NCBI RefSeq assembly: GCF_015762685.1
Contig: NZ_PEHF01000066.1
Coordinates: 35,182 to 99,181 of the forward strand
Length of the DNA: 64,000 bases
From: Candidatus Symbiopectobacterium sp. 'North America'
Lineage (GTDB): Bacteria; Pseudomonadota; Gammaproteobacteria; Enterobacterales; Enterobacteriaceae
Direction: 5' to 3'
Part shown: positions 1 to 9,546 of the stretch, piece by piece
Numbering within the stretch: the stretch's first letter is position 1
Layout: each line of letters opens with the position of its first letter
Made by a program: the position numbers and the translations under genes
The notes under the pieces: generated by a model
Told to the model about the DNA's origin: nothing
Seen by the model: the letters and a program-made list of their open reading frames with translations, nothing else
The model's database searches: none

Positions 1-1217
1 AACGGGAAGCCGTAAGTGTCATACAGCCGGAACGCCGTCTCACCGTCCAGCACGTTCGCTTTCAGGTTTTTGATCTCTTCATCCAGCAGGCTAAGGCCAC
101 GCTCCAGGGTGCGGGCGAACTGCTCTTCTTCCACTTTCAGCGCCTGTTCAACCACCGCTTGCTGCTGTTTCAATTCATCATCCGCCGCCCACATGACCTG
201 AATCAATGGCGCAACCAATTTATAGAAGAAGGCCTCTTTGGCACCGAGGAAATTACCGTGACGCACCGCGCGACGAATAATACGGCGCAGAACATAACCA
301 CGGTTTTCGTTGGATGGCATGACGCCATCAGCAATCAGGAATGCGCAGGAGCGGATATGGTCAGCGATAACGCGCAAGGATTTGTTACTCAAATCCTGAG
401 TGCCAATAATGCGCGCCGCTTCTTGGATTAATGTGGTAAAGACATCGATCTCGTAGTTGGAATTGACGTGTTGCAATACCGCAGTAACACGCTCCAGCCC
501 CATCCCGGTATCAACAGACGGTTTAGGCAACGGAACCATGGTGCCATCAGCCTGACGGTTGAACTGCATAAATACCAGGTTCCAGATCTCGATATAGCGA
601 TCGCCATCTTCATCCGGGCTTCCCGGAGGACCGCCCTGGATATGGTCGCCATGATCGTAAAAAATTTCCGAACACGGACCACATGGGCCAGTATCACCCA
701 TCTGCCAGAAGTTGTCAGACGCGTATTGACCGCCCTTGTTGTCACCAATACGGATAATGCGCTCGGCGGGTACGCCGACTTCTTTTGCCCAGATGTCATA
801 GGCTTCATCGTCGGTGGCATATACCGTTACCCATAATTTCTCTTTGGGCAGGTTAAACCATTGCACACCAGTCAGCAGTTCCCATGCATATTGAATGGCA
901 TCACGCTTGAAGTAGTCACCGAAGCTGAAATTACCCAGCATTTCAAAGAAGGTGTGGTGACGCGCGGTGTACCCTACGTTATCTAAATCGTTATGCTTAC
1001 CGCCTGCACGCACGCAGCGCTGTGACGTGGTCGCACGCACATAGTTGCGTTTGTCCAGCCCCAGGAAAACATCCTTGAACTGGTTCATTCCCGCGTTGGT
1101 AAACAGCAATGTCGGATCGTTATTCAGCACCAGTGAACTACTGGAAACGATCTGGTGTCCTTTACTCTGGAAAAAATCGAGAAACGCTTGACGGATCTCA
1201 GCGGTGCTCTTGCTCAT
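1..1217 (-). CDS. alaS: Alanine-tRNA ligase, N-terminal part (cut by window edge)
   Basis: Charges tRNA-Ala with alanine in the cytoplasm. Reading back from ATG at 1217 gives [20 protein letters not shown], the canonical start of enterobacterial AlaRS, and 405 codons run without a stop to the window edge, so the C-terminal part lies outside. The segment covers the class II aminoacylation domain. It is followed on the same strand by the window end and preceded by recX and recA, the usual enterobacterial order. No lesion was found in the visible part, unlike many neighbours. Identification is by remembered family sequence and synteny; I am confident. Confidence 0.96.
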   Translation of the reverse strand, partial: MSKSTAEIRQAFLDFFQSKGHQIVSSSSLVLNNDPTLLFTNAGMNQFKDVFLGLDKRNYVRATTSQRCVRAGGKHNDLDNVGYTARHHTFFEMLGNFSFGDYFKRDAIQYAWELLTGVQWFNLPKEKLWVTVYATDDEAYDIWAKEVGVPAERIIRIGDNKGGQYASDNFWQMGDTGPCGPCSEIFYDHGDHIQGGPPGSPDEDGDRYIEIWNLVFMQFNRQADGTMVPLPKPSVDTGMGLERVTAVLQHVNSNYEIDVFTTLIQEAARIIGTQDLSNKSLRVIADHIRSCAFLIADGVMPSNENRGYVLRRIIRRAVRHGNFLGAKEAFFYKLVAPLIQVMWAADDELKQQQAVVEQALKVEEEQFARTLERGLSLLDEEIKNLKANVLDGETAFRLYDTYGFP

Positions 1218-1355
1218 AATTGTCCTGGAATGAAACTAAAAGAACAGATCGTGGGCAAGGCTAGTGCAGCATAGTGACGCTACCCGTGCAACTCACGAAC
1301 AAAAAGTGGGAATAAGATAAATTTTCTTCGGGGGGAAGTAAAACACCGGATGCAT

Positions 1356-1823
1356 TCAATGCGAAAAATTCGTATAAATGTCCTGAATTTCATCATGAGA
1401 AAAGCCGCGAGTTAACAAGTATCGCTGCTGTTTTGCTTTTTCTTTCCAGTCAATTGGCGGCACATCACCAAATTTACGCGTTGCTACCTGCTGCGCGAGG
1501 GCGAACCAGTCAATTTCACATTCCAACAATGCGGATGAAATGACAGAACGCGAAAGGCCTTTCTGACGCAATTCCGCCACAATGCGCTGAGAGCCATAGC
1601 CTTTTCGGCTTCTTCCATGAATGTAACGCTGAGCAAATCGCGCATCATCCAACCAGCCGTGTTCATGGCAATATGCCAAAGCGGCGTCAATATCCGCAGC
1701 GTCAAATGCCGGCTCAACGCGAGACATCAACTTGCGGCGTAGCTCCCCTTCGCTGTGATCGCGTACCGCTAACAGGCGCATTGCAATAGTGAGTGCGTTG
1801 ACAGAAGGAGTTGATGGTGTCAT
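1356..1823 (-). CDS. recX: RecA-modulating protein RecX
   Basis: Small cytoplasmic regulator that binds RecA filaments and limits their extension. The protein shows the family hallmarks: LAVRDHSEGELRRKL near the N-terminus, RSRKGYGSQRI in the middle and a conserved ECDIDW-like segment (ECEIDWFALA), ending in an IQDIYTNF tail. Its length, about 155 residues from the ATG at 1823, is normal. A GTG nine codons upstream (1850) is an alternative start. It lies about 80 bases downstream of recA on the same strand, as in Escherichia and Pectobacterium, and is probably transcribed by read-through from the SOS-controlled recA promoter. It appears intact. Confidence 0.93.
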   Translation of the reverse strand: MTPSTPSVNALTIAMRLLAVRDHSEGELRRKLMSRVEPAFDAADIDAALAYCHEHGWLDDARFAQRYIHGRSRKGYGSQRIVAELRQKGLSRSVISSALLECEIDWFALAQQVATRKFGDVPPIDWKEKAKQQRYLLTRGFSHDEIQDIYTNFSH

Positions 1824-1902
1824 TGAAGATACATGTTGGTGAGAGAGCACGACAAACTACGAATAACGTTTATCGTGCTCCATTCAAGTCACTTAACGCG
1901 GT

Positions 1903-3030
<1,128 letters not shown>

Positions 3031-3093
3031 TTATGTTACTGACACTGGTATGTAATCAAACAGGCGTGTCACCGAATCATTAACAGCATTATA

Positions 3094-3109
3094 CTGTGTA
3101 CGCATACAG
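3094..3109 (-). promoter_or_regulatory. LexA (SOS) box upstream of recA
   Basis: CTGTGTACGCATACAG matches the LexA consensus CTGT-N8-ACAG exactly. It sits about 110 bases before the recA start, where the recA operator is expected. The half-sites are intact, so SOS control of recA-recX should be preserved. Confidence 0.85.
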
Positions 3110-3117
3110 CATCAAGA

Positions 3118-3609
3118 TTATTTTTGCAGAAATCCATCCAAAAGCATCTGAAGTGCGAAACGCACGGCCTGAAGCCGCACAGCATGCCTGTCGCCAAGAA
3201 ACAGCATTTCACGCGCCAGTAGGTTGCCACGCTTGTCACACCAGACAAACCAGACGGTACCACCGGGTTTTTCGTCAGAACCGCCATCGGGGCCAGCAAT
3301 GCCGCTCACAGAAAGTGAATAATCAGCCCCCGCTGCACGCAAGGCACCCTGCGCCATTTCCCGTACGGTTTGCTCACTCACTGCGCCGTATTGGGCAAGC
3401 GTTCCCTCACTGACACCGATGAGGCGCTGTTTTGCCTGGTTGCTGTAAGTGACAAATCCATAGTCAAACCAGCCGGAACTCCCCGCCACATCAGTAATCG
3501 ATTTTGCAATCCAGCCTCCCGTACAGGATTCTGCACAGGTCACCTTTGCACCCAACGCAGTCAGGCGTGCTCCAATCTGGGCGCTTAACTGCAAAATCTC
3601 GGTTTCCAT
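3118..3609 (-). CDS. pncC: Nicotinamide-nucleotide amidohydrolase PncC
   Basis: Deamidates nicotinamide mononucleotide to nicotinic acid mononucleotide in the pyridine-nucleotide salvage cycle (CinA C-terminal family, formerly YgaD). The protein carries the family motifs CAESCTGGWIA near residue 27, the central GSSGWFDYGFVTYSN and SVSGIAGPDGGS, and the C-terminal GDRHAVR. Start chosen at ATG 3609, which has GGAG six bases upstream; a GTG two codons earlier is possible. About 163 residues, the normal single-domain length. It sits directly upstream of recA, the standard enterobacterial arrangement, and looks intact. Confidence 0.93.
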   Translation of the reverse strand: METEILQLSAQIGARLTALGAKVTCAESCTGGWIAKSITDVAGSSGWFDYGFVTYSNQAKQRLIGVSEGTLAQYGAVSEQTVREMAQGALRAAGADYSLSVSGIAGPDGGSDEKPGGTVWFVWCDKRGNLLAREMLFLGDRHAVRLQAVRFALQMLLDGFLQK

Positions 3610-3799
3610 GTTCACTCCACGTTGATTGAGGGTATAGCATCACAGCGTATCATTTTCACACGGGTTCGCCTTCCCCTGCCACGCTGTTGCGTGCCTTATT
3701 CTAGAATTCGGCGCGAAAGTAAAGGGAGCGGCAGGACAGATATAACTCTGGAGGTTAAAACGCGAAGGAGAGTAAAATGGCTCAACGGGTTTGGCGGGA

Positions 3800-4135
3800 T
3801 TACATGCAACCCGCGCAGCTGGTACAACGCCAATCCTGCGGATTGATCGCCTGATAAAAAAATCGAAAATAGCACTCTTCAATAGGAACCTGGTTATTTT
3901 CGAAACAGTCGGCTAACCAGTCTACATTCTCTACAATCCAATCATCTTCATCCAATCCTTCACGATATAATTCATCCTCAGGATCGATGATCGAATATAT
4001 TCCCAGCGTTCCCAGATGTTTTTCATGAAAGAACGTTGGCAGGTTAAAGGCCATAGACTGAAACGTAATAATCCAGTGCCCATGGCACAGGAGGTTACTG
4101 TTGCGACTCCATGCAGCTGTGAATGGATTATTCAT
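3800..4135 (-). CDS. Conserved small protein with Cys-rich C-terminus, unknown function
   Basis: An open frame of 111 residues starting MNNPFTAAWSRNSNLLCHGH. It has no signal peptide or membrane segment. The middle is acidic (DPEDELYREGLDEDDWIVENVDWL) and the protein ends with DWRCTSCAGCM, a CxxCxxC motif that could bind metal or be redox active. I have seen similar proteins annotated as hypothetical in enterobacteria but do not know a function. There is no operon partner: pncC is 190 bases away. Start codon ATG 4135 is followed by a plausible initiation context. Real gene likely because composition and the terminal motif are non-random. Confidence 0.6.
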   Translation of the reverse strand: MNNPFTAAWSRNSNLLCHGHWIITFQSMAFNLPTFFHEKHLGTLGIYSIIDPEDELYREGLDEDDWIVENVDWLADCFENNQVPIEECYFRFFYQAINPQDWRCTSCAGCM

Positions 4136-4489
4136 GTTATTAATACCCTATCGCAAAAAAGCGGAGGGAAAATTAACACGAGATGGAAGGAAAGTAAATA
4201 ATCCGTAAAGAGTAAGGTTAAGTGTTAATTATCTCAGCGAAATATTGGTACATATTATCACCTATTAAAGCAAGCCAAAATAACAGCATTGATATATCGC
4301 AATAAAACAGACAATAATAACAAAAGAAATACGGTATTTATTCAAGATGCGTTATATCTGCCCCACTTGTCCGTCATAAAAATGTCACACCGAGCGATTA
4401 TCTTGTGCGGATAATAATAACAGATGATAGCTTGTAAACGACATGCTGCCCCGCCTCGGGGCTTTTTTCCCCTGATGCGGAGAATGTTC
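4136..4489. other. Intergenic region, AT-rich
   Basis: No convincing coding frame. The stretch 4200-4340 is strongly AT-rich. It ends with a rho-independent terminator (4448-4468) just before the acetyltransferase start, so a short plus-strand transcript of unknown identity may lie here. Confidence 0.5.
4448..4468 (+). terminator. Rho-independent terminator upstream of the GNAT gene
   Basis: GCCCCG-CCT-CGGGGC followed by six T. A perfect six-pair GC stem with a three-base loop. It lies 21 bases before the acetyltransferase start codon, where no upstream plus-strand gene ends, so it may terminate a small RNA or attenuate the following gene. Confidence 0.75.
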
Positions 4490-4990
4490 ATGACGTTTCC
4501 CTCCATCCGACGCCTACGAACGGCAGATTGCCCTGCCTTCAAACAGCTACGACTCGAAAGCCTGCTGAATCACCCTGATACTTATGAGGCGTCCTGGGAA
4601 GAAGAAAGTCAGAAAAGTGACGCGTGGTTCGATGCGCGCATCAGGCAGAATGTCATTTTCGGCGCTTTTACTCCCGAAGCGCGCCTGATTGGCCTGTGCT
4701 GCTATACACGCCCCCAGAGGCTGAAATCCGCCCACAAAGGTATTGTGTGGGGCATGTATGTGGCACCAGACTGCCGGGGCAAGGGCGTTTCCCTGCAATT
4801 GCTCAATCACACCATCTCGCACGATCGCTAACGGGCTCACATATTACTACTGAGCGTAACGTCCTCCAATTTGGCAGCGTATCGCTTGTATCAAAAGGCC
4901 TGTTTTTGCCAATATGGGCAGGAGCCGGATGCAATGAAACTGGGCGACATCTATTACAGTGAACGTGTGATGTTCTTCCCTTTACGTTAG
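4490..4990 (+). pseudogene. GNAT family N-acetyltransferase, interrupted by TAA
   Basis: Acetyl-CoA-dependent N-acetyltransferase of unknown substrate. From ATG 4490 (GGAG upstream) the frame reads through beta strands and the acetyl-CoA loop GMYVAPDCRGKGVSLQLL (R-G-K-G pyrophosphate-binding motif, about residue 90). It hits an in-frame TAA at 4829-4831. The same frame continues immediately with the expected family C-terminus: LLLSVTSSNLAAYRLYQKA, then CQYGQEPDAMKLGDIYY and a stop at 4990. A Gln-to-stop change is the simplest explanation. The truncated product would lack the last strand-helix unit that completes the fold, so it is probably inactive. Confidence 0.85.
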
Positions 4991-5095
4991 CTCCGCATCT
5001 TCCAGAGACAGGGCAAATCTTGCCTAAGTGGAAAGAAGCGGCAAAAATAACAAGCAATGTTGTAAGCTGTAAGTCCACATCACTGAGGATCCTGC

Positions 5096-5590
5096 GTGTC
5101 ATATTCTTTTTTTAAATCATTGGTTTTTGCCAGCAAGCGCGCTCCTGATGCTTTAAGCGGGAGCATCACTATCGCGCATTCTGCCGATGCACTGTATGCC
5201 TTGTGGCGCAAGCCGGAAACACTGCCAGTGCTGATGAGCCATTTTGCGACGATCACTATCCTTAACCAGACGGATTCCCTGTGGCGCGCCAATACGCCGC
5301 TCGGCTCGCTGTTAGAGTGGCGAGCACGCATTGTGGAAGAGAAACCGGGAGAAGCCATACATTGGAGTTCCCTCCCTGGCGCACTGGTTCCGAACGAAGG
5401 GAGGCTGACATTGTCACCCGCCCCCAATGGCGAGGTTAACGTCACCTTGTGGATTCGATTTACACCACCGGGTGGGCTGGTCGGAAAAAAAGTAGGCCAG
5501 CTCTTCACATTGTTTTCACAAGATATGCTGAAACAAACGCTGGAGCGCTTTAAAAAAATGGCCGATGAGCAACAATTGCCGTCAGCGTAA
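5096..5590 (+). CDS. SRPBCC (START/cyclase-like) family protein
   Basis: Intact frame of 164 residues using a GTG start with GAGGATC nine bases upstream. The pattern is that of the helix-grip (SRPBCC, polyketide cyclase/dehydrase-like) fold: a first strand GSITIAHSADALYALWRKPETLPVLMSHF, repeated beta strands, LWRANTPLGSLLEWRARIVEEKPGEAIHWSS in the middle and a long amphipathic C-terminal helix. These proteins bind small hydrophobic ligands in a cavity; the ligand here is unknown. It has no signal sequence. It is flanked by two pseudogenes and is probably transcribed alone. Family assignment by fold pattern only. Confidence 0.7.
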   Translation: MSYSFFKSLVFASKRAPDALSGSITIAHSADALYALWRKPETLPVLMSHFATITILNQTDSLWRANTPLGSLLEWRARIVEEKPGEAIHWSSLPGALVPNEGRLTLSPAPNGEVNVTLWIRFTPPGGLVGKKVGQLFTLFSQDMLKQTLERFKKMADEQQLPSA

Positions 5591-5661
5591 CTCGCCTGAA
5601 TACGCTGCCACTGTTAGCTCTATAGCCAGAAGAGCAGTGCCCAATAAGCATTGGAGGCCAT

Positions 5662-6343
5662 ATGCTGGAACTTATTAAGACCGTTGGTCTGGGCCTGGTG
5701 TTAATTTTGCCCCTGGCCAACCCGTTGACCACCATTGTGGTATTTCTTGCGTTGTAGAGTGACATGAGTGAGGGGGGAGCGCAACCGGCAGATATTTCAA
5801 ACCTCACTGTACGTGTTTATCATCATGATGGTGGCCTTTTATGGTGGGCAACTGATCATGAATACGCTGGGCATTTCTATTCCCGGCTTGCGCATTGCTG
5901 GTGGACTGATCGTGGCTTTCATCGGTTTTCGTATGCTCTTCCCCCCACACCAGCGAGAGCACGGACCTGAGGCTGCCAGCAAGGCGGATGAAATCAACCG
6001 AAGCCCTTCAGCAAACCGGGTGAATATTGCCTTTGTTCCACTGGCCATGCCCAGTACCGCGGGACCCGGCACGATCGCGCTCATTATCAGTACCGCGTCG
6101 CAAATTAAAAGCGGAATTGCGATCACTCCCTGGGTGGTAGCGGTTGCGCCCGTATTCTCCTTCCTGATGACCAGCGTGATCCTATGGGTGTGCTTACGCA
6201 GTTCTGGCTACATTGTGCGCCTGTTGGGTAAAAGCGGTATTGAGGCCATCGCGCGTTTGATGGGATTTTTGCTGGTGTGTATGGGGGTTCAATTTGTCAT
6301 CAATGGCATGCTGGAGATCGTGACAACCCTGCCAGCCAAATAA
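5662..6343 (+). pseudogene. MarC/YhgN family inner-membrane protein, broken
   Basis: Six-helix integral membrane protein of the MarC (UPF0056) family, function uncertain. Start ATG 5662 follows GGAGG. The first helix (LGLVLILPLANPLTTIVVF) ends in an in-frame TAG at 5755-5757, and a one-base indel in the G-rich stretch near 5770 shifts frame. From about 5775 the expected YhgN-like sequence resumes ([48 protein letters not shown]) to the stop at 6343. Two independent lesions at the N-terminus make this a pseudogene. It resembles yhgN more than marC, but I leave the symbol blank. Confidence 0.85.
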
Positions 6344-6348
6344 CAGAT

Positions 6349-6372
6349 AAAAAAACCCGCCTCGAGGGCGGG
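6349..6372 (-). terminator. Rho-independent terminator for a minus-strand transcript
   Basis: Read on the minus strand: CCCGCC-CTCGA-GGCGGG followed by seven T. The plus strand has no T-run after the stem, so it is directional. No minus-strand protein gene lies immediately upstream (6373-6736), which suggests it ends a non-coding RNA. Confidence 0.75.
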
Positions 6373-6736
6373 AAAAGTGACTCTCTTGACAGGGATGGAA
6401 ATCACAACATTGACAAGGGATGTAGAGACAATAGCAGATGAAATGTATAGAAGTGTCTTGCGAGGTAAGGTTAGCCCGAGGGATGTAAAGCGTGGTTTTC
6501 AAACATAACGATTTGCATCATCAGGGAATTATCGATATGCCCGTTCTTCCCTGTGCCAGCAGTGAAACCCCGTCGTTATCCTTTTCCTTGATGTTTCACA
6601 TACAGTTACATTCCGAGCGACAGCACCGGCGATCCGCACGCACTGACTTTACCTGCTCCTCTTTCTGGTATTAGTCTGACCTATAACGCGCTAGGGCGTC
6701 AGGCAGACAGATTTTATCATCATCAAGTAACCACTA
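6373..6736. other. Intergenic region, candidate minus-strand small RNA
   Basis: No protein gene seen. On the minus strand the region ends in a strong terminator (6349-6372) and contains repeated CATCCC elements at about 6383-6491, i.e. AGGGATG repeats read on the plus strand. It also holds the grxB promoter region on the plus strand. I do not recognise a known small RNA family in it. Confidence 0.4.
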
Positions 6737-7372
6737 ATGAAATTATTTACCTATGAGCATTGCCCGTTCTGTGTGCGAGCCAGAATGATTTTTGGACTGA
6801 AAAAAACACCGTTTGAACTGGCGATCATCATGGAGGGAGATGTGGAAACGCCGACGCGGATGGTTGGCCTCAAGGTCGTCCCTATTCTGCAAAAAGAGGA
6901 TGGCAGCTTCATGCCTGAAAGCATGGATATCGTTCACTATGTGGATAGCCTGAAAGCACCGCAGATCGCAGACCAGCCGGTAGACAGTGCGATTGAAGCA
7001 TGGTGCAAGTCAGCCTCTGGCGTGGTGTTCAAACTGGCGGTTCCGCGTTTCACCGAAGGTGAGTTTGCCGAGTTGGCAACAAAACCTGCTCGTCAGGCTT
7101 TCCGGCAACGTGAAGAAAAAGCGTTTGGCGACTTATCTGCGCTTCTGGCAGAAACACCCGCGCTGATTCGCGACGTTGAGCAAAAATTGGCAGAATTAGA
7201 AACCTCACTCCCTGCGGATGAAACGGTCTCAACCACGGACTTTATCCTGTTCCCGATCCTACGATCGCTGACTATCGTGAAAGGTATTCACTATGGGCCA
7301 CGTGTGAGTGAATACCTACATCGTGTCGCCACCGCAGACCAAATTGATTTACTGACAGCCCAGGCGCGCTAG
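6737..7372 (+). CDS. grxB: Glutaredoxin 2
   Basis: Cytoplasmic GSH-dependent thiol-disulfide oxidoreductase with a GST-like fold. It is 211 residues, as in E. coli. The N-terminal thioredoxin-like domain carries the active site CPFC at residues 9-12 (E. coli has CPYC) and the cis-Pro GLKVVPIL. Residues 75-211 are the all-helical C-terminal domain, with FKLAVPRFTEGEFAELA and SEYLHRVA as typical segments. The start ATG 6737 has little Shine-Dalgarno signal (AAGTAACCACTA). It converges on the isochorismatase-like gene, the two stops being one base apart. It looks intact and is one of the unambiguously functional genes here. Confidence 0.95.
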   Translation: MKLFTYEHCPFCVRARMIFGLKKTPFELAIIMEGDVETPTRMVGLKVVPILQKEDGSFMPESMDIVHYVDSLKAPQIADQPVDSAIEAWCKSASGVVFKLAVPRFTEGEFAELATKPARQAFRQREEKAFGDLSALLAETPALIRDVEQKLAELETSLPADETVSTTDFILFPILRSLTIVKGIHYGPRVSEYLHRVATADQIDLLTAQAR

Positions 7373-7373
7373 T

Positions 7374-7904
7374 TCAAAGCGGCGAACGCCATGCGCTCAG
7401 AATGGTAGCGACGGGGATAACAGTGACGGGATTCCCCGGCAGGCTCAGCCCCGCCCACACCTCATTATGCTGACCGATGAGCTGCTGGGCGCGGGCATAA
7501 GTACGATCCGCCGTGGTGTGCGCATCTGCTGCCACGGTGATTGCGTAGCCCTTGCTGGCACCGACTTTGATCGTCGTATCCACACAATAATCGGTTGCAC
7601 AGCCACAGACGGTGAAGGCATTGATGCCCAAACGCTGTAATAGCGCATCCAGCGTCGTGTTCCAAAACCCATCACAAGCGGTTTTAGTGACATAGTGTGC
7701 ATGCGCTGGCTGCTGTAATTCTGGGATGATCTGCCATAAATCACCACCAACGCCCATTTCTCCTTCGGCATGCTGGATGAAAATAACAACGTCGGCGGCA
7801 TCAATCAGCTGATTGATCAATGCTGCCTTGCCCTCCCTATCGTAACGTGGTATCGCCAACACCCCGACTTGCATATCAACCACGATCAAAACGTTATTTT
7901 TCAT
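7374..7904 (-). CDS. Isochorismatase-family cysteine hydrolase
   Basis: Single-domain alpha/beta hydrolase of the isochorismatase-like superfamily, about 176 residues. The catalytic triad is visible: Asp in VLIVVDMQVGVL near the N-terminus, Lys in YVTKTACDGFW and Cys in FTVCGCATDYCVDTT. The ATDYCVD signature points to the cysteine hydrolase/nicotinamidase-like subgroup; the substrate is unknown. Start chosen at ATG 7904 (GAGG with five-base spacing); the adjacent upstream ATG is too close to it. It is convergent with grxB, and kdgK lies upstream on the same strand across about 120 bases. No lesion seen. Confidence 0.85.
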   Translation of the reverse strand: MKNNVLIVVDMQVGVLAIPRYDREGKAALINQLIDAADVVIFIQHAEGEMGVGGDLWQIIPELQQPAHAHYVTKTACDGFWNTTLDALLQRLGINAFTVCGCATDYCVDTTIKVGASKGYAITVAADAHTTADRTYARAQQLIGQHNEVWAGLSLPGNPVTVIPVATILSAWRSPL

Positions 7905-8024
7905 CATCACCTCAACGTAAAAAAACCAAGGTTGTGTGGCTCCCACACGCCCTTGACTTTGTGCACAATTAGCTTTATGCACAATGCGCTTTATGCTCGG
8001 AAAGTTACGCGGCTTGCGAATCCG

Positions 8025-9047
8025 TTAGCGACTGAGGCTTGCGCCCCCACCTTTTTTCATCACGCCACGGATATCCAATTCCTGCACCAGGTTCAAGTCA
8101 CCGCTGATCGTCAATTTCAGAACGCTGGCCGCAATCGCAAAGTCGATGGACTCCTGAGCGTCAAACTGATGCAGGATACCGTGCATTAACCCGGCACCGA
8201 AGGAATCACCCGCCGCAACACCTTCCATCACATGCAGGTTATAGCGCGTTGTTTCATGAAACTCGCCATCGCTCAACAGCAGCCCCATCCATTGGCTGTC
8301 TTCGACCGAGCGAATATTACGCAGTACGCTGGCAACCATTTTACATTCCGGATAACGGCGCGTTACCTCCAGCATACCCTCTTTGAACGCATCAATCTGT
8401 TCAATGCCACGTGACATATCGCCATCAAAGGCTTTTATACCCAACGTTGCTTCAAAATCTTCATCGTTGGCAATGCAAATCGTCACGTAATTCATCAGCT
8501 TTGACATAACACGCTGCGCTTTTTCCGGAGACCACATTTTGCCACGATAATTCATATCGCAAACCACCGGAATATTATGCTGTTGGCAGTAAACACAAGC
8601 GGTGGTCACGGCCTGGTCTAATTCAGCAGAAATTGCCGGCGTGATGCCCGAAAAATAGAAGTAATCGACATCTTGCAGCAGTGTTTCCCAATCAAACTCC
8701 GTTTGGTTGGCCGTAGCAAATGCGCTGCCTGCACGATCGTAAACCACATTGGCAGAACGGACGCTGGCCCCTTTTTCAAAAAAGTAGATTCCAAGACGAG
8801 GGCCACCACGTAATACTTTATGCGTATCAACACCGTATTTACGTAACGTCGAGAGTGCCGTTTCGCCCAACAAATTTTACGGCAGCTTGGTAAGATAAGC
8901 AGAATCATTGCCTAACAGAGCAAGAGAAACCGCCACGTTCGCCTCTGCGCCACCGTACGCTGCTTCAAATGCATCAGATTGCATAATACGGTTATTGCCC
9001 TGCGGCTTAAGCCGCAACATCATTTCCCCAAACGTTAATACTTTCAT
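8025..9047 (-). pseudogene. kdgK: 2-dehydro-3-deoxygluconokinase, interrupted by TAA
   Basis: PfkB-family kinase that phosphorylates KDG to KDPG in pectin and hexuronate catabolism. From ATG 9047 the frame gives MKVLTFGEMMLRLKPQGNNR and YGGAEANVAVSLALLGND, diagnostic of enterobacterial KdgK, then an in-frame TAA at 8880-8882 (codon 56, AYLTKLP-stop-N). The same frame then continues for 283 codons with RLGIYFFEKGASVR, VCDMNYRGKMW and the catalytic VAAGDSFGAGLMHG (Asp as base). All else is intact, so the lesion is recent. Internal restart at a TTG just after the stop would lose the first strands and substrate-binding residues. No clear KdgR operator was seen. Confidence 0.9.
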
Positions 9048-9546
9048 TTTTCATCCATCATTAGGTTTATTACGCTATGACGCGCTGGCATAGCAGGTAT
9101 ACGGGGAATGCCATTATTGGTGAAACCGACAACGGTCAGTGCAGCGTATACACTTGCCATTATACCTCGACGCGTGATTATTCTACTTTGTCATAATTTG
9201 GTCAGCACAGGTACGATAAATAGCAATAACTAATGAGCGTTATGGACTAACAACACGGGTATTTATTCCAACACCGCATATAACATTACGGTTGTTGAGT
9301 GCGCTTCTATCGAAATGCGGCGCGCCCCGGTTACACAAAAGAAACAAATCACCCTCATCGCAGAAAAAGACACGTAACATAAACATCGATGACGGGAACG
9401 CTATTTGACGCCCGCTGAGCCATTTCTATTTCGTATTATCTAACATTGGCGCGTTGCGTATGATAACAACAGGTGAAATGGGGGGGTAATACCACACGAA
9501 TCGTCACCATAAAACGATAATTATCAAAAAGCATCATGAGGAATAT
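9048..9546. other. Intergenic region between divergent kdgK and chemoreceptor gene
   Basis: No coding frame worth calling. It must hold the kdgK promoter on the minus strand and the chemoreceptor promoter on the plus strand. A GAGG Shine-Dalgarno lies just before 9547. I saw no repeats or mobile element remnants. Confidence 0.5.

Noticed and set aside
159..836. Plus- and minus-strand open frames inside the alaS region
   Set aside because: They lie in other frames of the alaS coding sequence, which reads without stops and matches the enzyme; no independent support.
9047..9130. KdgR operator upstream of kdgK
   Set aside because: Expected from regulation in pectinolytic enterobacteria, but no sequence close to the AATGAAA-type palindrome was found.
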